64,000 nt of DNA from Styela clava (Eukaryota; Chordata; Ascidiacea; Stolidobranchia; Styelidae): contig NC_135258.1 of NCBI RefSeq assembly GCF_964204865.1, positions 10,283,001 to 10,347,000 of the forward strand, given 5' to 3'. The translations under genes were made by a program, and so were the position numbers. Positions 23,101 through 38,100 of this stretch are shown one piece after another (the first letter of the stretch is position 1; each line of letters opens with the position of its first letter). The notes below the pieces were generated by a model. That model saw nothing but the letters and a program-made list of their open reading frames with translations. It made no database searches and had not been told where the DNA came from.

Positions 23101-26100
23101 CAACAATAACTGAAAGATGGTGCTTAAAGCTAGATCAGTGGCTCTCAAATTGTGAGGCGTAGACAATTTTTTTGAGGGATGTAAGCTAATTAGAAATGAA
23201 AATATTTGTTAAATTTGATCTTGCCCGTCCTGTTTAGGATATTTACATTTCTTGATGGTTTAGAGATAGCATGAAGCTGCTGTGCTTGTTGTTACCTTGA
23301 TTATCTGTTTTTTTTACTTTTGCCTTACTGTCTGTTATTTGTAGATTATTGTTAGCTAGGTATTTTTGAAGTTTGACAAATTCTAAAAAAGGGGCGCAGC
23401 TTAAAAAGAAGAAGAAGAACCACTGAAAAATAGAAGCATGGTAACTCTCAGGTAAAAAAAGTTTTTCTCAAAGATTGGTCAACAGATATATTAAACTCTA
23501 GACACAATCCTCATCGCACTGATTAATGTTTAATAACCGCATAAGATATATTAGTTAATAAATATTGTGAAATGAATATTTCGTAATTCAAACATTTCCC
23601 TAAAAGAAAAGAACACATGTATTGATTTCAACACATATTTGTTGAACCTAGTATGCTAACACTGTTACACTGCCATCAGGAATACAAATAATACATAATT
23701 TCAAGCAGTATTTTATACCTATTACAGACTTTACCCTCAATAAAATCTATTTCGTATTAGGTTTATAGTTTCATATATTATATCATTAAAGACGTGTTTT
23801 CATCCCGATGTCACATTCCATGGAAGTAAATACCTCAAGGTCATTGGGCCATATCTAACCCTAAAATGAATTAATATGTTCTTAGATACTTCTGTATAAA
23901 AATATTGACAATAAATTGAGCAATAACAACATGAAGATGATGTCCTGTTGCCAGATTTTTTTTCAAGCCAAGTATTTTTAAATGATTTTAAACAAAGTTT
24001 TTGTTTTTTATAAGTTATGCTGGGTTCATACTGGAAATAAATGCATTGGTTTGTTTTTAAAAGTCATGGTACTCCCGTAGTGTGGGTACCAGGTTAGGGT
24101 TAGGCCATGATTTTATTCCGATTTTCCTTATTTTAGTTTTTTTACGTGTTCGGGAACTGTCTGTGTTAGCCAGGTGAATATACCCCGTTTCAGTCCCTTC
24201 ACACGTTTCAGTCCCTTCACAGATTATGGTTTCAAGTATACGGCAATGTATTCATTGTGTCACAAATGATTAATACCAGAAAATTTACATTGAAAAGATG
24301 ATTTTATGAGTAATATGATAAAGTTTGTTGAGCAGATCTATGTAATTCTTTGACTGAATATCAATAAATTTTAAATTTCTTTTGAACTTTGCATTGCAAT
24401 AATGTAAGTTCATGCAAATGACCAAACATTCAAAATCATCAAGTAACATCTTGATCATGTCTAAGAAAGTGAAAGCCAAATTCCCAATCGGCCTTTAAGA
24501 ATGTAGAATAAAGAAAAAATGAATATTCAAAACTGTTTTGACATTTAATAGTAATGACGAATCCTGACATCTAATATACTAATCATAATATATAAAAAGA
24601 ACTGTGTAAACTTTATTGTCATGTTATCATATATGTTTTTTACCGTAGTTCATTCAGAGGTAAACCAAATTTTCAATATAATTAAACTTTCCCGGTTACT
24701 AATTTCTAATAATGGTTAAAATCACTTACCCTGTCATTCGTCACTAGATTATCAACACCGATGAGGTCATGTCGCAGTTGAGCGAGTTTTTGGAAATTGT
24801 GAGCTCTTTGTAATTTGGGTTTCAATGAAGAGGAGATGGTATTAAGGTCATTTGTAGCAGATCTCAATTCATTGTGTTCACTAGCTTTTCCTTCCTGGGT
24901 ATAATGTCTGAGTAGGCCTGGATAAATGAGAGAAAATAACATTAATGAATCATCACAGACATGACGTAATTTTAGTCTTCAAGTTAGTGTATGAATCATA
25001 TTTTTTGCTTGTTTTATTACAAACGAAAACTGAATGAACATACACAAAATGTCGATGAATGAGTGTGAATAAGTGTATGAAAGGTAAATAATATACCCTA
25101 ATGTCTGGAAATTTGAAACTTTACTATTCCTTCACAAAAAAACAGAAGGTAGTAAGACTTAAAATATAGGAATTGTCAATATGAACAAAAACTGAAATTC
25201 ATATCACATGTATGACCAATCAAAAAGGAAGAAATATAAACATTCGAAACATTCAGAAATAAGCAGTAAGCAGAAATTTTGAATACTTTTTCAAGCTCTT
25301 GATAACTTGCAAACTTTATCAATGAATCAATTCGATTACTTTATCATTATAAAATATAATGAAACAAATTTCTTAGCTACTCAAAATATTGCTGATCTAA
25401 CATTGAATACAATATATTTTGATCTGTTTAGTAATTACTTGAATAAAAAATGTGTTTCCATTTACACTACAAGGCATTTATAATATAAAAACAACTGTGA
25501 GATAGGCCTACTTGCAAATGATCCGAATTTGTATTACCACAAAGAATGACATGTAGCAGCTCAGTTTATTTGAGGTATATAATTTTACAATGGTGACGCA
25601 ATGAAACTAAATATAACTCAAAATAATCAAGAATGAAATTAAACTGCTTCAAAATAATTTAAAGGTCAATAATATAGTTCAACTAGTAATCACAAACGAA
25701 CCACAATGTCTTGGAGGAATATTATTACTCCTGAGAAAGGAGACAAGATCAAATTATGCTTATAAACAAATCGAATCATAGATATGACACTGTTAAAAAC
25801 AAGAAGAAAAAAAACTAATATTTTGAAGTTAATTTATCACAAAATGGAAGCTATCAAAGATGTGCAGCAGAATGTTTCTATGCAACATTCTAGACTAATA
25901 ATTATGAATAATATATATTTGAAAGTACATTAAAATGTTGAGTATTTAACTCATTTTTTTAAAAGTCCAGTAGTAAGCCCTGAAGGGAATTTATTCGATT
26001 AAAATGATGATGATGTGATGCGTAATTATATTGATACAATCTCAAATGGCAGTCACTGTTATACGAGACAAAAAAACAGTAAATAATCTAAATCAGAAAT

Positions 26101-29100
26101 AGAAAATAATGGTGCTTAAACTTCATATGAAATCATAAAAATATATCTGGTTTCCTAGATCAAATAGGGTAATATTAAATTTTCTAAGGAGAATTTCCAG
26201 TGACATGAATTATTTACAAGTGTAAGTCACAAGACAACAGTAGGATGTTCTACCTATTACTAATTACTAACTTCATGTCAAGATTTATAACCGTGTTTCC
26301 CCGAAAATAAGAGCTAGCCTGAATTTTAAAAATGACTTTAAGGTCGCTAGCCCAAAATATTTTTTGACCTCTATAGCAAAAAATCTTGTAATTCTCTACT
26401 TTGTAATTGATAAATGAAAATGAAAGACATCTCCCAAAATAAGCCCTGGTGTTATTTTTCGAAGGAAAATTGAAATAGGACCATGTCTTATTTTCGGGGA
26501 AACATGGTATTGACGGTGTTGAGCAGGGGGTGTTCAAAATGTTTATCTAATTTATTTTGCATCACCAAATTTAACTACTATAAATTTACATTTCTGAAAT
26601 TTTATCTGTTGAATATGACGCAATTCACAATGCTCCAGATTATAAAATAATATTTTAATATTTTTTCAGAATAGTTTAATATTCGGTTTTGGCCATCCAT
26701 GGTATTGAACTAATATGCTAATAGCTAATATACTATTTATCAGTTATCTACAGATTTCTTCAAATATTTGCATTATCATGATACCTTAGTATTAACTTTA
26801 CTCGGTTAGCTGTACTAACTACTGGTATGTTACCAATTCTACGTAGATAATATAACCAAGAAGAACTATATTATTTTAGATGCTCGAAAATTATCATCAA
26901 AGTCATTCATGTCGCTCATAAAAGAAAATTTCCTAAATTCAAAAGCAATTAGTATCCTTATGCAATTTAAAACTATTTATGATAACTATACAGTCAATGG
27001 GTAACTACTATGTTTAGAAGAACCAAATTCTACACAGTTCGGCATTGTCTACCCATTCATTGAGCGGGTTGTGAGCAGAGAGTTCAAACTCAAGATCTTT
27101 GACACGTACAAGGTCATAGGGGTCAATCAAAATGCAAGGAAATATAAAAAAGTACTTACGATCAAACAGAACAGAGTAGTGGATGACACGTTGCATTGGT
27201 TGAAGCAGAAATCTAGTGATTGGAATGTAACATATTTTTTGGAGTTCGAAATCTCTGCAAACTTGGTCAATTCGTTCATCCCCATTGCAAGCGCTTTCTA
27301 TGGTTCTCACTAAATCTTCGCCATTTTCAATCAGATGAAATATTTTCTAAAAAAAAATTATTTATTACCAAATATGGCACGAGTAAAAAAATTGAAAGAT
27401 AAATTTGGGAACTATAACATAATCAATAAATTAAGTAGCCTACGGTGTGAAGAATAATTGAAAAATAATATTGACCCCTAGTTACAGTGATAATACAATC
27501 CTACCCTCCATAATTAAGCATAACATATTCAAGGCAATATTTACCAGAATAATTAATATCTTAATACCAAGGTGATTGATTATACAATTGATTTTAACTT
27601 GGTATATGTCAATAAGATTCAAAGATTTTATTCCATTTGGATGCAAATAAATAGCATAAAGTATTGATATACAGTCCCTGGGGAGATGAGTTTGCTTTAA
27701 CAGATTCAAAAATAATTTAGCTGTCAAGTCAAAAATATAATGAATTGTATAATGAAACACCTGTCGTGTTTGTGTATTGTAATATTGTATTTCCTGATTT
27801 ATTATACCTTACTTAACTTGCATACAAACAGAAAATTCATAAAAAATTCACCATTTTGGAAAAAAAACGAGTGACAAAAATACTGTTTTACGCCTTAAAC
27901 GGAATCAGTAAAAGTAACATTTATTTTGATCCTAATTCTTTGTGTGTACCATTTTTAAATCCGTGGATTAGGATGAAAACCAACACTCTGTATTCTTTGG
28001 CTTATACAAAGAGAATGACATAGTCATTATAAGAATGCCTCTAATCCTACATAATTACCCAAAAGGCCGGAATTCTAGGGTAGAGAAAGCTATTTAGATC
28101 ATACCGGCTTGAAATCGGTAACAAAAAGAAAAATTCGAGAATTGCTGGAGCGTGAAATAAGAGTGCCGACGGAACAATAAACGCATGGGGGAGCTTAACA
28201 AAACAAAACACATATGGCACTGGACTAAGCCTTCGCTATAATATTCTGGAATGCTCAAACCTATCATGCATGGGCACAGCAAAACAGATTGATTTTAGGT
28301 TCGATTTAACTAAGTTCTTATATAACAAACTATAAAAAACTTATATAAAAAACTATTTCTCAACAGTGTAGTTAATACATTATTCAAAAGCTTTTTTCAT
28401 CTTGTTCTGCGCATAATACCAGAATAATTATATAGCATGCAGAAATCAGCATATGTAGCCAACTTTGCAGCCATGAATCGAATATTGAGCAATAAGTTTA
28501 AGACAAAATCCAATTTGAGGAAAAATTTAATTATGTTGCAAAAGTAATTCAATTTCTTTGTTGCATATATATATACTAATTTAATTTACAAAACTGAGTT
28601 ATATATAAAAATGTTCAGTTGTATTTTTGCAAAAATGAATGTAGCCAAGAAAATTAAAATAGGCAGATAAATAATGTATTTTCAGTCACCAATAATCTAT
28701 TTTATTCATCTACCCACTAAATGTCATATAATTTTTTATTATTCCATAAAATGTTGAGCAATTATTATATGCAAATAAATGGTGACACGTCAGAGGACAA
28801 ACCACAGACTGAAATCTGAATTTAGACAATATGATACATAAACATATTCAAGAAAACGTAATTCAAAAACCTTACTCATACCATTATGTTGGAAATATTA
28901 CAAATGATCCCAGAAAAAAAATTATAAATTGAAAAAAGAATTTAAAAACCTGTTAGATATACTTCAGATAACTATATAAACTAATGAAGTGGTGATGGAG
29001 GAAGTAACTAAAAAGTATTGAACAAGGGGCTAATAAGAACAGTCATTTCGTATGAAAAGTTGCTTTCTGTGACACCATGATTTACAAAGTACTATACGAC

Positions 29101-32100
29101 ATGTGACATACCGTAAGTTTACCGAGAGGGTAAAAAAAATACCTCTTACCTTGATGCGTTGGAGCTGTGATATCAAAATATCATCGATATTTTCATTTTT
29201 CATTTCATCATTTTCTGTTGAATTTATGGTGGGTGGTCCTTCCCATGAGACCATTCTCGTCTCGAGATCTTTTTTGAATTGTTGGTGAACTGACAGCAGT
29301 GAATCAGTTGTGTTGAATATTTGATTTGCAACATCTTCAGAAAGCAGATGTCCCCCATCTGTATTTGCTGATGCTTTTTCCAGAGCCAATTTGAATCCCT
29401 GTTTCATATAATTGAATTATGTTAATGAAGCAAAGTTGCCTTGAAACTTGCAAGTTGCGACAGTGTTTAAACATCTGGTATTTCCATGAAATAGTCCTGA
29501 TTTTGAAAATATAAACTGTTCGAGGTACTCCCGTAGTGTGTGTACTACGTTAGGGGAAGGCAATAACTTTATTCTGATTTTCCTTATTTTAGTTCTATTA
29601 CCAGTTCGGGAACAGTATGTGTTAGCCAAGTGAATATACCGAAGCCCATAGGCTTCCGCCTCTCCACACAACTTGATGTAAAGTAGACAAACAAAATTAG
29701 TTACCTCCATACTGGTACACATACTTCTAGAGCGCGCTATTCGATAATGATGATACTAAACTGGAGATGAGATAACTATTTTGTATTTTGGGAAAATTAT
29801 TAACAATCTATAATCAGTTATCTCTACCATATATATATAATATAGTTATATGAAAAGAGTTTTCATTTGGTATTACTGTAGATGTTTAATTTTTACTCTG
29901 TACTAAAAAGTTCCATAGTTATTGACAAATTACTTATTTATAGTACCGGTACATACTCTCAAACTTATCTCAAGTTAATAGGCAAACAAGCATATTATAC
30001 TAAATAAGGTGTTGAAATTGTATGGGTCCAGATGATCTTAGTAAACAGATAGTTTGGTTATGACAAGCTACTGAACTTACTTTGTCGATTACTTCCAAAT
30101 CTTTTATATAACTCCTCTCAGTCACAAGAAATTCTTTTGCAATATAGTATGCTGTATCAGTAGGATGTTTTTGCTAAAAAAAAAGCAGACATGGATGTCA
30201 ATATATTCCAAATAATAGTATACAAAAGATAGAATCAGATTAGATATTTTTTATAACTCTTACAGCATAGTTACCCAATTTGACCCCTGAGTGATACCTG
30301 AAGTTGGAATTCAACAGAGACTCAGCCAAAACCGCACAAATGCACTACTCCAAATACATTAAAAAATATTTCCTGTTTTATTTATGGAATATTGATCATA
30401 TTCTAAATTGGGTAAGTTCAATACCAAAGTGAAGAAACATTGTATATTCAATGAGTTTGATTTGGAAAATTTAGGAGAATAAAGATGAACAGTAATTTGA
30501 TTGGTCGATTGTTTTGAAAGAAGCTATTCAAAATTATTCATAAAATCAAAAATTTGAAATAATGAAGCAAATTATTTTCGAATCGATTCGTTTTGTACAC
30601 CCCTGCAGCGAGATCACCCCTATAATATAATTATAAACAAGGCCGCAAAGCATTCAACAAAAAAAAAATACAAATTTTAAATTTCAATAAGCCCAAACCT
30701 ATACCAGTTAGGGGCAAAACCAGAGATCCAATTTACGAAAAAAAATGAAAAATTTACCGAATCTCCAACAGAGGCCATTTTTAGTTCCCTGGTGCTTGTA
30801 TCCACATTTTCTTCCGCTGTTGTTTTGATTGTTGATTGCTGTTCTTTTGCAGGTAGAGCAGGAGGAGTAGAAGCATCATCACTTGAATGTTGACCGCCTT
30901 TGCCAACAGAATAACAAATTTTACTTTTTACATCCATGAGTAATACATCTCAAAATGCTCAAGGTAACTGACAAGATTAAATTATGAATCATATAAAATT
31001 TCCTTTTTATTTGATTTATTTGTTGTACATTGATTTTACCTGAATGTAGGTTGACTTTGGGTAACACTGATTCATTGTGTTGTTGCTGGGTAACTTCCAC
31101 TTCTTTTTTCTCTGTGACATGAATTTTTAATATGTTGTAAATATTTAAATCTAAATAAGATGGCATAAGCTTGTCCTATTTTGAGGTTTTTGAACAAAAA
31201 ATTAAGCAGGAGATCTTTTACATCCTACCTATAGTTGTAACATGGCTTGACTTATCAAAAACGTGGTACATAAGCTGGCATTGTACACCAATACCGACTG
31301 AACAAATAGATCCTGATATCTAGCCAAAGCTTACTTATGATGGATGTTTCCGCAGCCCTTGACCACAGAAAATCTCTTTCTATACTTAACCATTGCGAAA
31401 TTTTTGTGGCTTATTTAAGATTGTTTTCAAGAATTGGTGCTAAAAATCTGGTATACTAGTTTCATAGCTATCATTTTGATCCCAAATATTCAACCATCTG
31501 CCATTTTTAACTAATTTTAGAAATCTTTTGTAGCTCTTTATGGACTAATTTTTGATTAAGTAACTCAACTAGCACTTCCCAGAATACAAAAAGATCATTG
31601 AGCTGTTTCAGAAACACAACCAAAACTGACAAATAGTTGTTAAAACCAGAAACAAGCCATTGCTTATAATGATCACTGAAAAACTGTCTCATTGAAAAAA
31701 GGTGTCTTGAGATTGAGAGGATACCACAATTTCAATTGTTAGATCTTCTTTGACTTCTTGCTGATTAGACAATGTCACAGGAAGCAGCATTGGAAATTCT
31801 GCCATGAAAAACATCCATTGAGGCTATTCGATTTCCTATAGGACCCACCTTTAAAATTTAATTTGTTCCAGTATGCCATTTTGGTAATTTATGCAAAAAA
31901 TATTTGTCTAGTATTCATCAATATTTCATGAATTTATTGTTCATAATATACGCTGGAAGCTGCATGCTGCAATGTCATGTCAAATTATACAGGTATCGAT
32001 ACACGTGTTCAAGAAGATATTCCCAATATTAGTATAGATTTTCAGAATTAATATATTGCAGGTCTTTAGTTTCTAATCATATTTAATACTTACATTTTTA

Positions 32101-35100
32101 GAAAAAAAAAAAAAAACTTTGCTCGCAATGCATTATATTCTGTTGGAAATCAAATATATCAGTGAAGATTTATAATGTTTTTAGGTCTTTAATACTATCA
32201 AAAATAACAAATTTAAAATTTTAACTGAATACTATGGTACCTAACATATAAAGCGTGGACCTTCTATAGCCATCATATGTGCATTCACATATTAAAATTT
32301 GTGGAACTGTATGCTACATTGAACATACTTGGATTCATATTTAATTTCTGTAATAAATGATAACTTAGGAGGCATAACTATTTTATCGTCTTTTAGTGGA
32401 TAGTGGATAAATTTATTGTTAGTTAACATTGGTCCATTCCCAGGGATTATTTTTTTCAAATTTAAATGCAGAAAATAGATTTGCGTAGCAAAATTGTTAA
32501 ACAGTCCTTATGTTGACACCAATTGTTTCCATTCATCATCTACAAACCATTAGAACTATCACAAATACAAAGGATTCTTTACAGGTCGAGAAATAGGTCG
32601 AGAGGCCATAGTATTACCATTCTTTATCTACTTAGCCAATATAGCTGATAAGTAGAAATTTTTGCGAAAAATAATGATTAACTTAGTAAACTAAACCTAG
32701 CAGAGTTAATGAATTTTTCTACCGGCTTGTTACGAAGCTTTTCAAGATGTGTTCAAACAAATGTTTCTTTATACACATAACTTAAATCAACAGAAGGTGA
32801 TATGTCCCATACTATTGAACAAGATTGAGTAAATGACATTTATGAATTTAATGAACAATACAGTATAAAGTTCAAATTGTATTTCCAATCATACTATGAT
32901 TATACAAAGATGAAAACGAATTTGTGTAATCAAAATCAAATTATTCAAGAACATTTCAAAAAACTAAGATTCAAAAGTTTGAAATATTGTTGTGAAGCAA
33001 GCGATTTATTACATATTTGTCTGGGTTAGTTGCAAGAGATTTGTTACATTTGTCTGGGTTAGTTGAAAGAGATTTGTTACATTTGTCTGGGTTAGTTATA
33101 ACTAGGTTCTAAAAGCCTTATGATGGTTCATATATTTTTGATTTGAATAGCTCAACACAATTCTCTATCCCACCCTGTATTGATAACTGCCCAAAAGAGC
33201 TTTGTCGTACTTGATGTGAATTCCACAAAATCTTATGATGCCATCGCATTTGTTGCAATTTGCTATTGATTTTACTCTATATTTGCAACGATATAAAATT
33301 TATAAGCTCGTATATCTTTAAATGAGGATGTATATCATAATTGAAATGCTTTGAACTTGTATGGGATATGTCTAAATTCAAAAGCTTCAATATAATAAAC
33401 TTATGATTGGGCTATAAAAGTAATACTACATTTGTATCATTACATGTGCAAATGTAATGATAAACAGCGAAGCTAATCCTATAATCAAAAATGTCCCAAA
33501 TTGTCCAAATGTCCCAAATATACTTAACGCAATACCTGTACTCTATTTCAGAATTCAAAAATTTTCACCCAGTTGTTGAATGAACATGAAATATTGTTGT
33601 GAAAAAGGACTTATTCGTGAAATTTTTTCTTTTGTGGCAATTTAGAATAGCTTATGCTCTGCTTCGATACAGCAAAGCTAATTTGATTTATTCCAGAAAA
33701 AATGCTTATCAAAAAGAAACAAATCAGTTTTTAACTTTAACAAAGATTTGTGTAATGAATAACCTATCCATATCAGACACTCTGCCTACAGAGATCATTT
33801 CAAGCAGAACACTATTTAAACTAATTTTTTCTCTGGTTTGCCAAGTAAGCATTACGTAATAGGGGATGCCTAATGCCTACATCGGGTTATTTAACAGAAT
33901 TCAAGTCTACCGTATCGATCAGTCAAACGAGCAATCTGTGAAACTAAATGCAATTTGCTGTTGACATTTCACCTGTGTTCAAATGATGGGTGGTATTTGG
34001 GAATAAATAAATTTTTTTTGTGCCAAGAGAAAACTTTAAATAACCTTGTCTGTTTGACATGATATTAATAACACCTATTTCAGCACTAATGAGACCCAAA
34101 ACAACTCATTCAAACAGCGGTTGTGTTGATAGTAAAAACATATTATCTACATTGCCATATCATCTTTCATAGTTTGTCTTCTCCATATTGTTTCTATTTC
34201 CTTCTACAAAAGCCATAAAACTAGCATGTTGTCAGGTCTGATATTTTTCTAATAATAAAAAAGTGGCTCTTTTCCGGGGCAATAGCATAATTTAATGATA
34301 ATTGGACTTGATAAGGGCCTTCTGAATGGCCCTATTTTAGGTCATTTTAAATTCTGAGTACATATAGTAGAAAAACATTTTAACGTTTCAGCTTGGAATA
34401 GTTCATTAAATAAAACCTTTATCTATTTATCATTAATAACAATGTATTTAATGCACTTAATGTGATTAATACACTCAAATGTAAGTCCTCAACACTAATA
34501 TTTGAGATTGTACAGAAACGCTGAGCACAATTTCTGACTGGATATATAAATTGAGATCAGCTGTCCTTAAAGATACTTTATTAAGATAAAAACCACTCAG
34601 CATCTCGTAAAATATCAAGTCAACATCAATAAGCAAAAATTTCAGTTCTTCAATTATTTTATTTCCATTTCAAATAAAATTCATGCAAAACCAAACAAGA
34701 AAGAAAACTCACAAGTCACAATATAAAAAAACAAACAAAAAGGAAAAAAATTTGAAGTGATAACTTTACAATGTCTGGTGCACAATACAGTAGTTAGATT
34801 CGATTACGTAAAGGACTAAAATTAGCTTTTTTAGATGTGCCATAGTTGGTAGAGCATTTGAAACAAAACGTCTCATATATAATTAAATGAAAATAAGTCA
34901 ATGGTGAACTCTTTAGAATTGAAAGATAGCATTGAATGACGACTACCGAGGACAACGAGTGCTTTATATTAAATGGGTTTTATAATTAGCAATTTTAATC
35001 TAATGAATTCTTAGTACATTAATACTTCTTCAACCTCCTAAATATTACAGAATAAACATGAAAAGATAATTTCACACTCTACCAGTGAAATATGACAAGT

Positions 35101-38100
35101 AAACGTGATTCAAAGGTAACACTTGATTAACTTGATAGTACAACATGTGGATAATGTTTAATTTGCTAATTAAATTATTTCAACCACAAGCGAGAAATAA
35201 AGTTAGTAACACACATACAAATTGTCTCATTCGAAGGTATATTCAAGAGATAAAATTACCAAGATGGAATCCCGAATACACATTCTTTTTGATATCAAAT
35301 TTGAGTCAATTCAATTCATAAATGTTTGATTGAATTTGATTTTGTTTCGGATAGCCAATATATATATGACGTTAAATATTTTATGATTGATCATAAAATC
35401 AGACTACAACTTGAATTTTGTTTGAAAAAGCCAGTTCTCAATATATCCTATTGACCAGGTTTATCATATTTTAATCAGTTTTCCTTGTTTTTTTTTAACT
35501 TTATTCAATAAACCGGTAGAAGCCACCAAACTATACACCATCGTGTCAATAAATACCCTTCTGCAATTTCCAAAAGATGGGCAAATATGAGAATTCCTTC
35601 TATGAGGATTTATCCCTAGAAATAAGTATTATTGAATAAGCTACAGCTGGCCAAATAAATTTGTAAACAATTCTGTTGAACAACAGAGGATGTCAATTTG
35701 AATGATTATTCAATTTTGGAAAAGATAAAAAACAGAGCACAGCTGATTAAATAAAGTCAAATATTTTCTATAATCTCAGTATTTGAAACAAGATTATATG
35801 TCAAACATAAAACCCATGTATATCATGCAAGAAAAATGTATGCATCAGTAACAACAGAGTTTGGTCAATTGGCACCTTTTATATTCAGTTAAAATCAATT
35901 ACAAAGTACACAGTAGGCAAGCTTAAAATTTGGCATTCGTGAATAGTAGTAGTAACATATCTGTTATGTTGTATATTAAATTGCAATAAAACAAATATTA
36001 ATAACGATTGAGTGGAATCTAATCGACACAAAAAAATTTACACTTATAAAATAGTAAGTTTATAGAATTATACCCAGAATTTGTTCATGTAAGCCAGGAG
36101 TGGAGTATAAAAAATTTAAAATCAAGTACCGTACTATAAAAACACTTATTGTTACCTAAAAATAATCTCTTTATTTCAACTACAAATATCCTGAAATTTG
36201 TTTAAAAAAGATTTCAAAATGATGCCAGTCGAATAAAATGTTTTTAAAAGATTCAGAAAACCAAATTATATATTATTTTTTGCAAAATTTGAGGAAAATT
36301 CATTTGAGGAATAAATTTCGACACAAAATAAAGCAAAAAACAAATTATTCAAAATATGAATAAATTGTATGGTGAAATTCAAAAATACTTTACTATTTAG
36401 ATATCGAAATCCCAAGTTTTACAATGAACAAAATCTGATAGATAATTGCAAGAGTTTGAAAAATGACAGTCATGTACAATCCTGAACCGCTTGTTTAATT
36501 TAAGTTTAAATATTTTATGAAATATGCATGCTATGCGAAGAAGCAACACCAATCACCAACAAAATGTAAGCTGGACTGATCTAGTAATATTGAGGGAAGC
36601 GGACAGTCTGGCTCTAAATAATCAGATTTTTTTCAATTTTCAATTTGATAAAATTGAATACTGATAAAGAATTTGATATGAAACTATATTGATAATAGAC
36701 AGCTGTTTCAGATATGAAAAGTTTCAATCTTAGCTTATCTTAAACTGCTTGAGAAGGTAACATTTGTCCTGCTTGCCAATATATCTGATGGAATAAAGTA
36801 AAGAAATGTCAATCATGCAGTTTAGTTGTGAATTGATTTATTTTTGTTAGATTAAAAGTGATTGGTATCACACATACATGCATAAAAGCAATGAAACTGT
36901 AACGTTAATATTTTACTATGAAATGAGTTGATATGGTAAATGAATGGTACTAGAACAAAATTTTTAGTTCGTTTTAGGCTGTAGATCCAACATGCCAATG
37001 AAAATTCTTCCGTGCATTCAATAAAAACTGAATCATAGTAATATTTATTATGCTTTTATTATTTTTTGCTTCAACGTGCATACAAGAATATATCATAAAA
37101 GAAAAAAGTTCTAATATGCAATATGGAAACAATTCAACAAATAGGCAGAAATAAGAAATTCAACACAGGCAACAGCAACTGTTGGAACGCCAATAAAAAC
37201 GTACATTGATCTCTGCCAACTTAGCTCATGCTAATTTTATAGGTTTATATCAAACGCAAACAAACACTCAAGTTGTATCACAAGATAAGCAATATATTGC
37301 TTCAAATTCGAAGAAAAGGAATGAACGTTTCATATAAAAATAAAATTCAAAATTCAAAAATAATTTTTTACAATGAAGTAAGTATCACTGAGTCAGTGTC
37401 ATCAAATTCCATTTTGATTGGTGCTAACAATGGATCGTCCTCCGGTGATAACGGTACATTAACTTCAATACCATTTTCGATATCATACTCTTTTCCTTCT
37501 TCGTCTTCTGATGAAGATACTACTATCGCCTCACTGCCGTCAACACAGACTTCTTCTTTCTCATCTGTCTGCTTCTTGTTATTGTAATCATTCGCTTCAT
37601 TTATTGCTTTATAAAGCTGTGTCATAGCTTCATTGATGTCTTTATCGAGAATCTGCGACGTTCGATTCCAACGAGGTGAATTAAACGATTCCCCGTCCGG
37701 TGGGGTTGGCGGTTTTTTCGGAACGGAATAATGGCCGGTTTTGATTTTTTGCTCGCCGATTCTGACCTTAATCTCTGGTGTCATAGGTGTGTCAACAGCG
37801 GCTAAATTCACCACACTATCATTAACAAAAGGGTCTTTCGAATCACCCATGCCTTTAAATCCACTCGAGCTAACATACTCATCATCTAACTTAGTTTTGT
37901 GCTCTCTGTCAATATCTATTTCATTTAAGTTATCGTAAGATCCCTCTCTCTCATGGCTAAGTTGTCTTTCTTTTGGTGGTAAAGGTGGACCGCTGTTCAG
38001 AGTAGTATAAGAATTGAGAGGATCGAAAGAAAGTGACTTTTTTGCAACAAAAAAGCTGTCATTATTGTTAGAAATGTTGGTGTTTGGGTTGCTTTGATCG

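Larger units (their letters stand above)
24730..30173 (-). other. FARP DH (Dbl homology, RhoGEF) domain exons
   Basis: Exons 30173-30081, 29398-29150, 27346-27160 and 24917-24730. The first carries the conserved CR1 helix ([20 protein letters not shown]). The third has CR3-type [20 protein letters not shown] followed by [14 protein letters not shown]. The last holds [19 protein letters not shown], which leads into PH1. Relative to vertebrate FARP about 12 residues seem missing between exons 14 and 15. Phase 0 on both sides would allow an unseen small exon there. Confidence 0.92.

Noticed and set aside
33002-33099. CRISPR-like array
   Set aside because: Three 33-bp units abut head to tail with no unique spacers, in a eukaryotic intron; it is a minisatellite.
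33599-33859. 86-codon plus-strand frame in the big FARP intron
   Set aside because: Low-complexity hydrophobic text, no splice context, antisense to the host gene.
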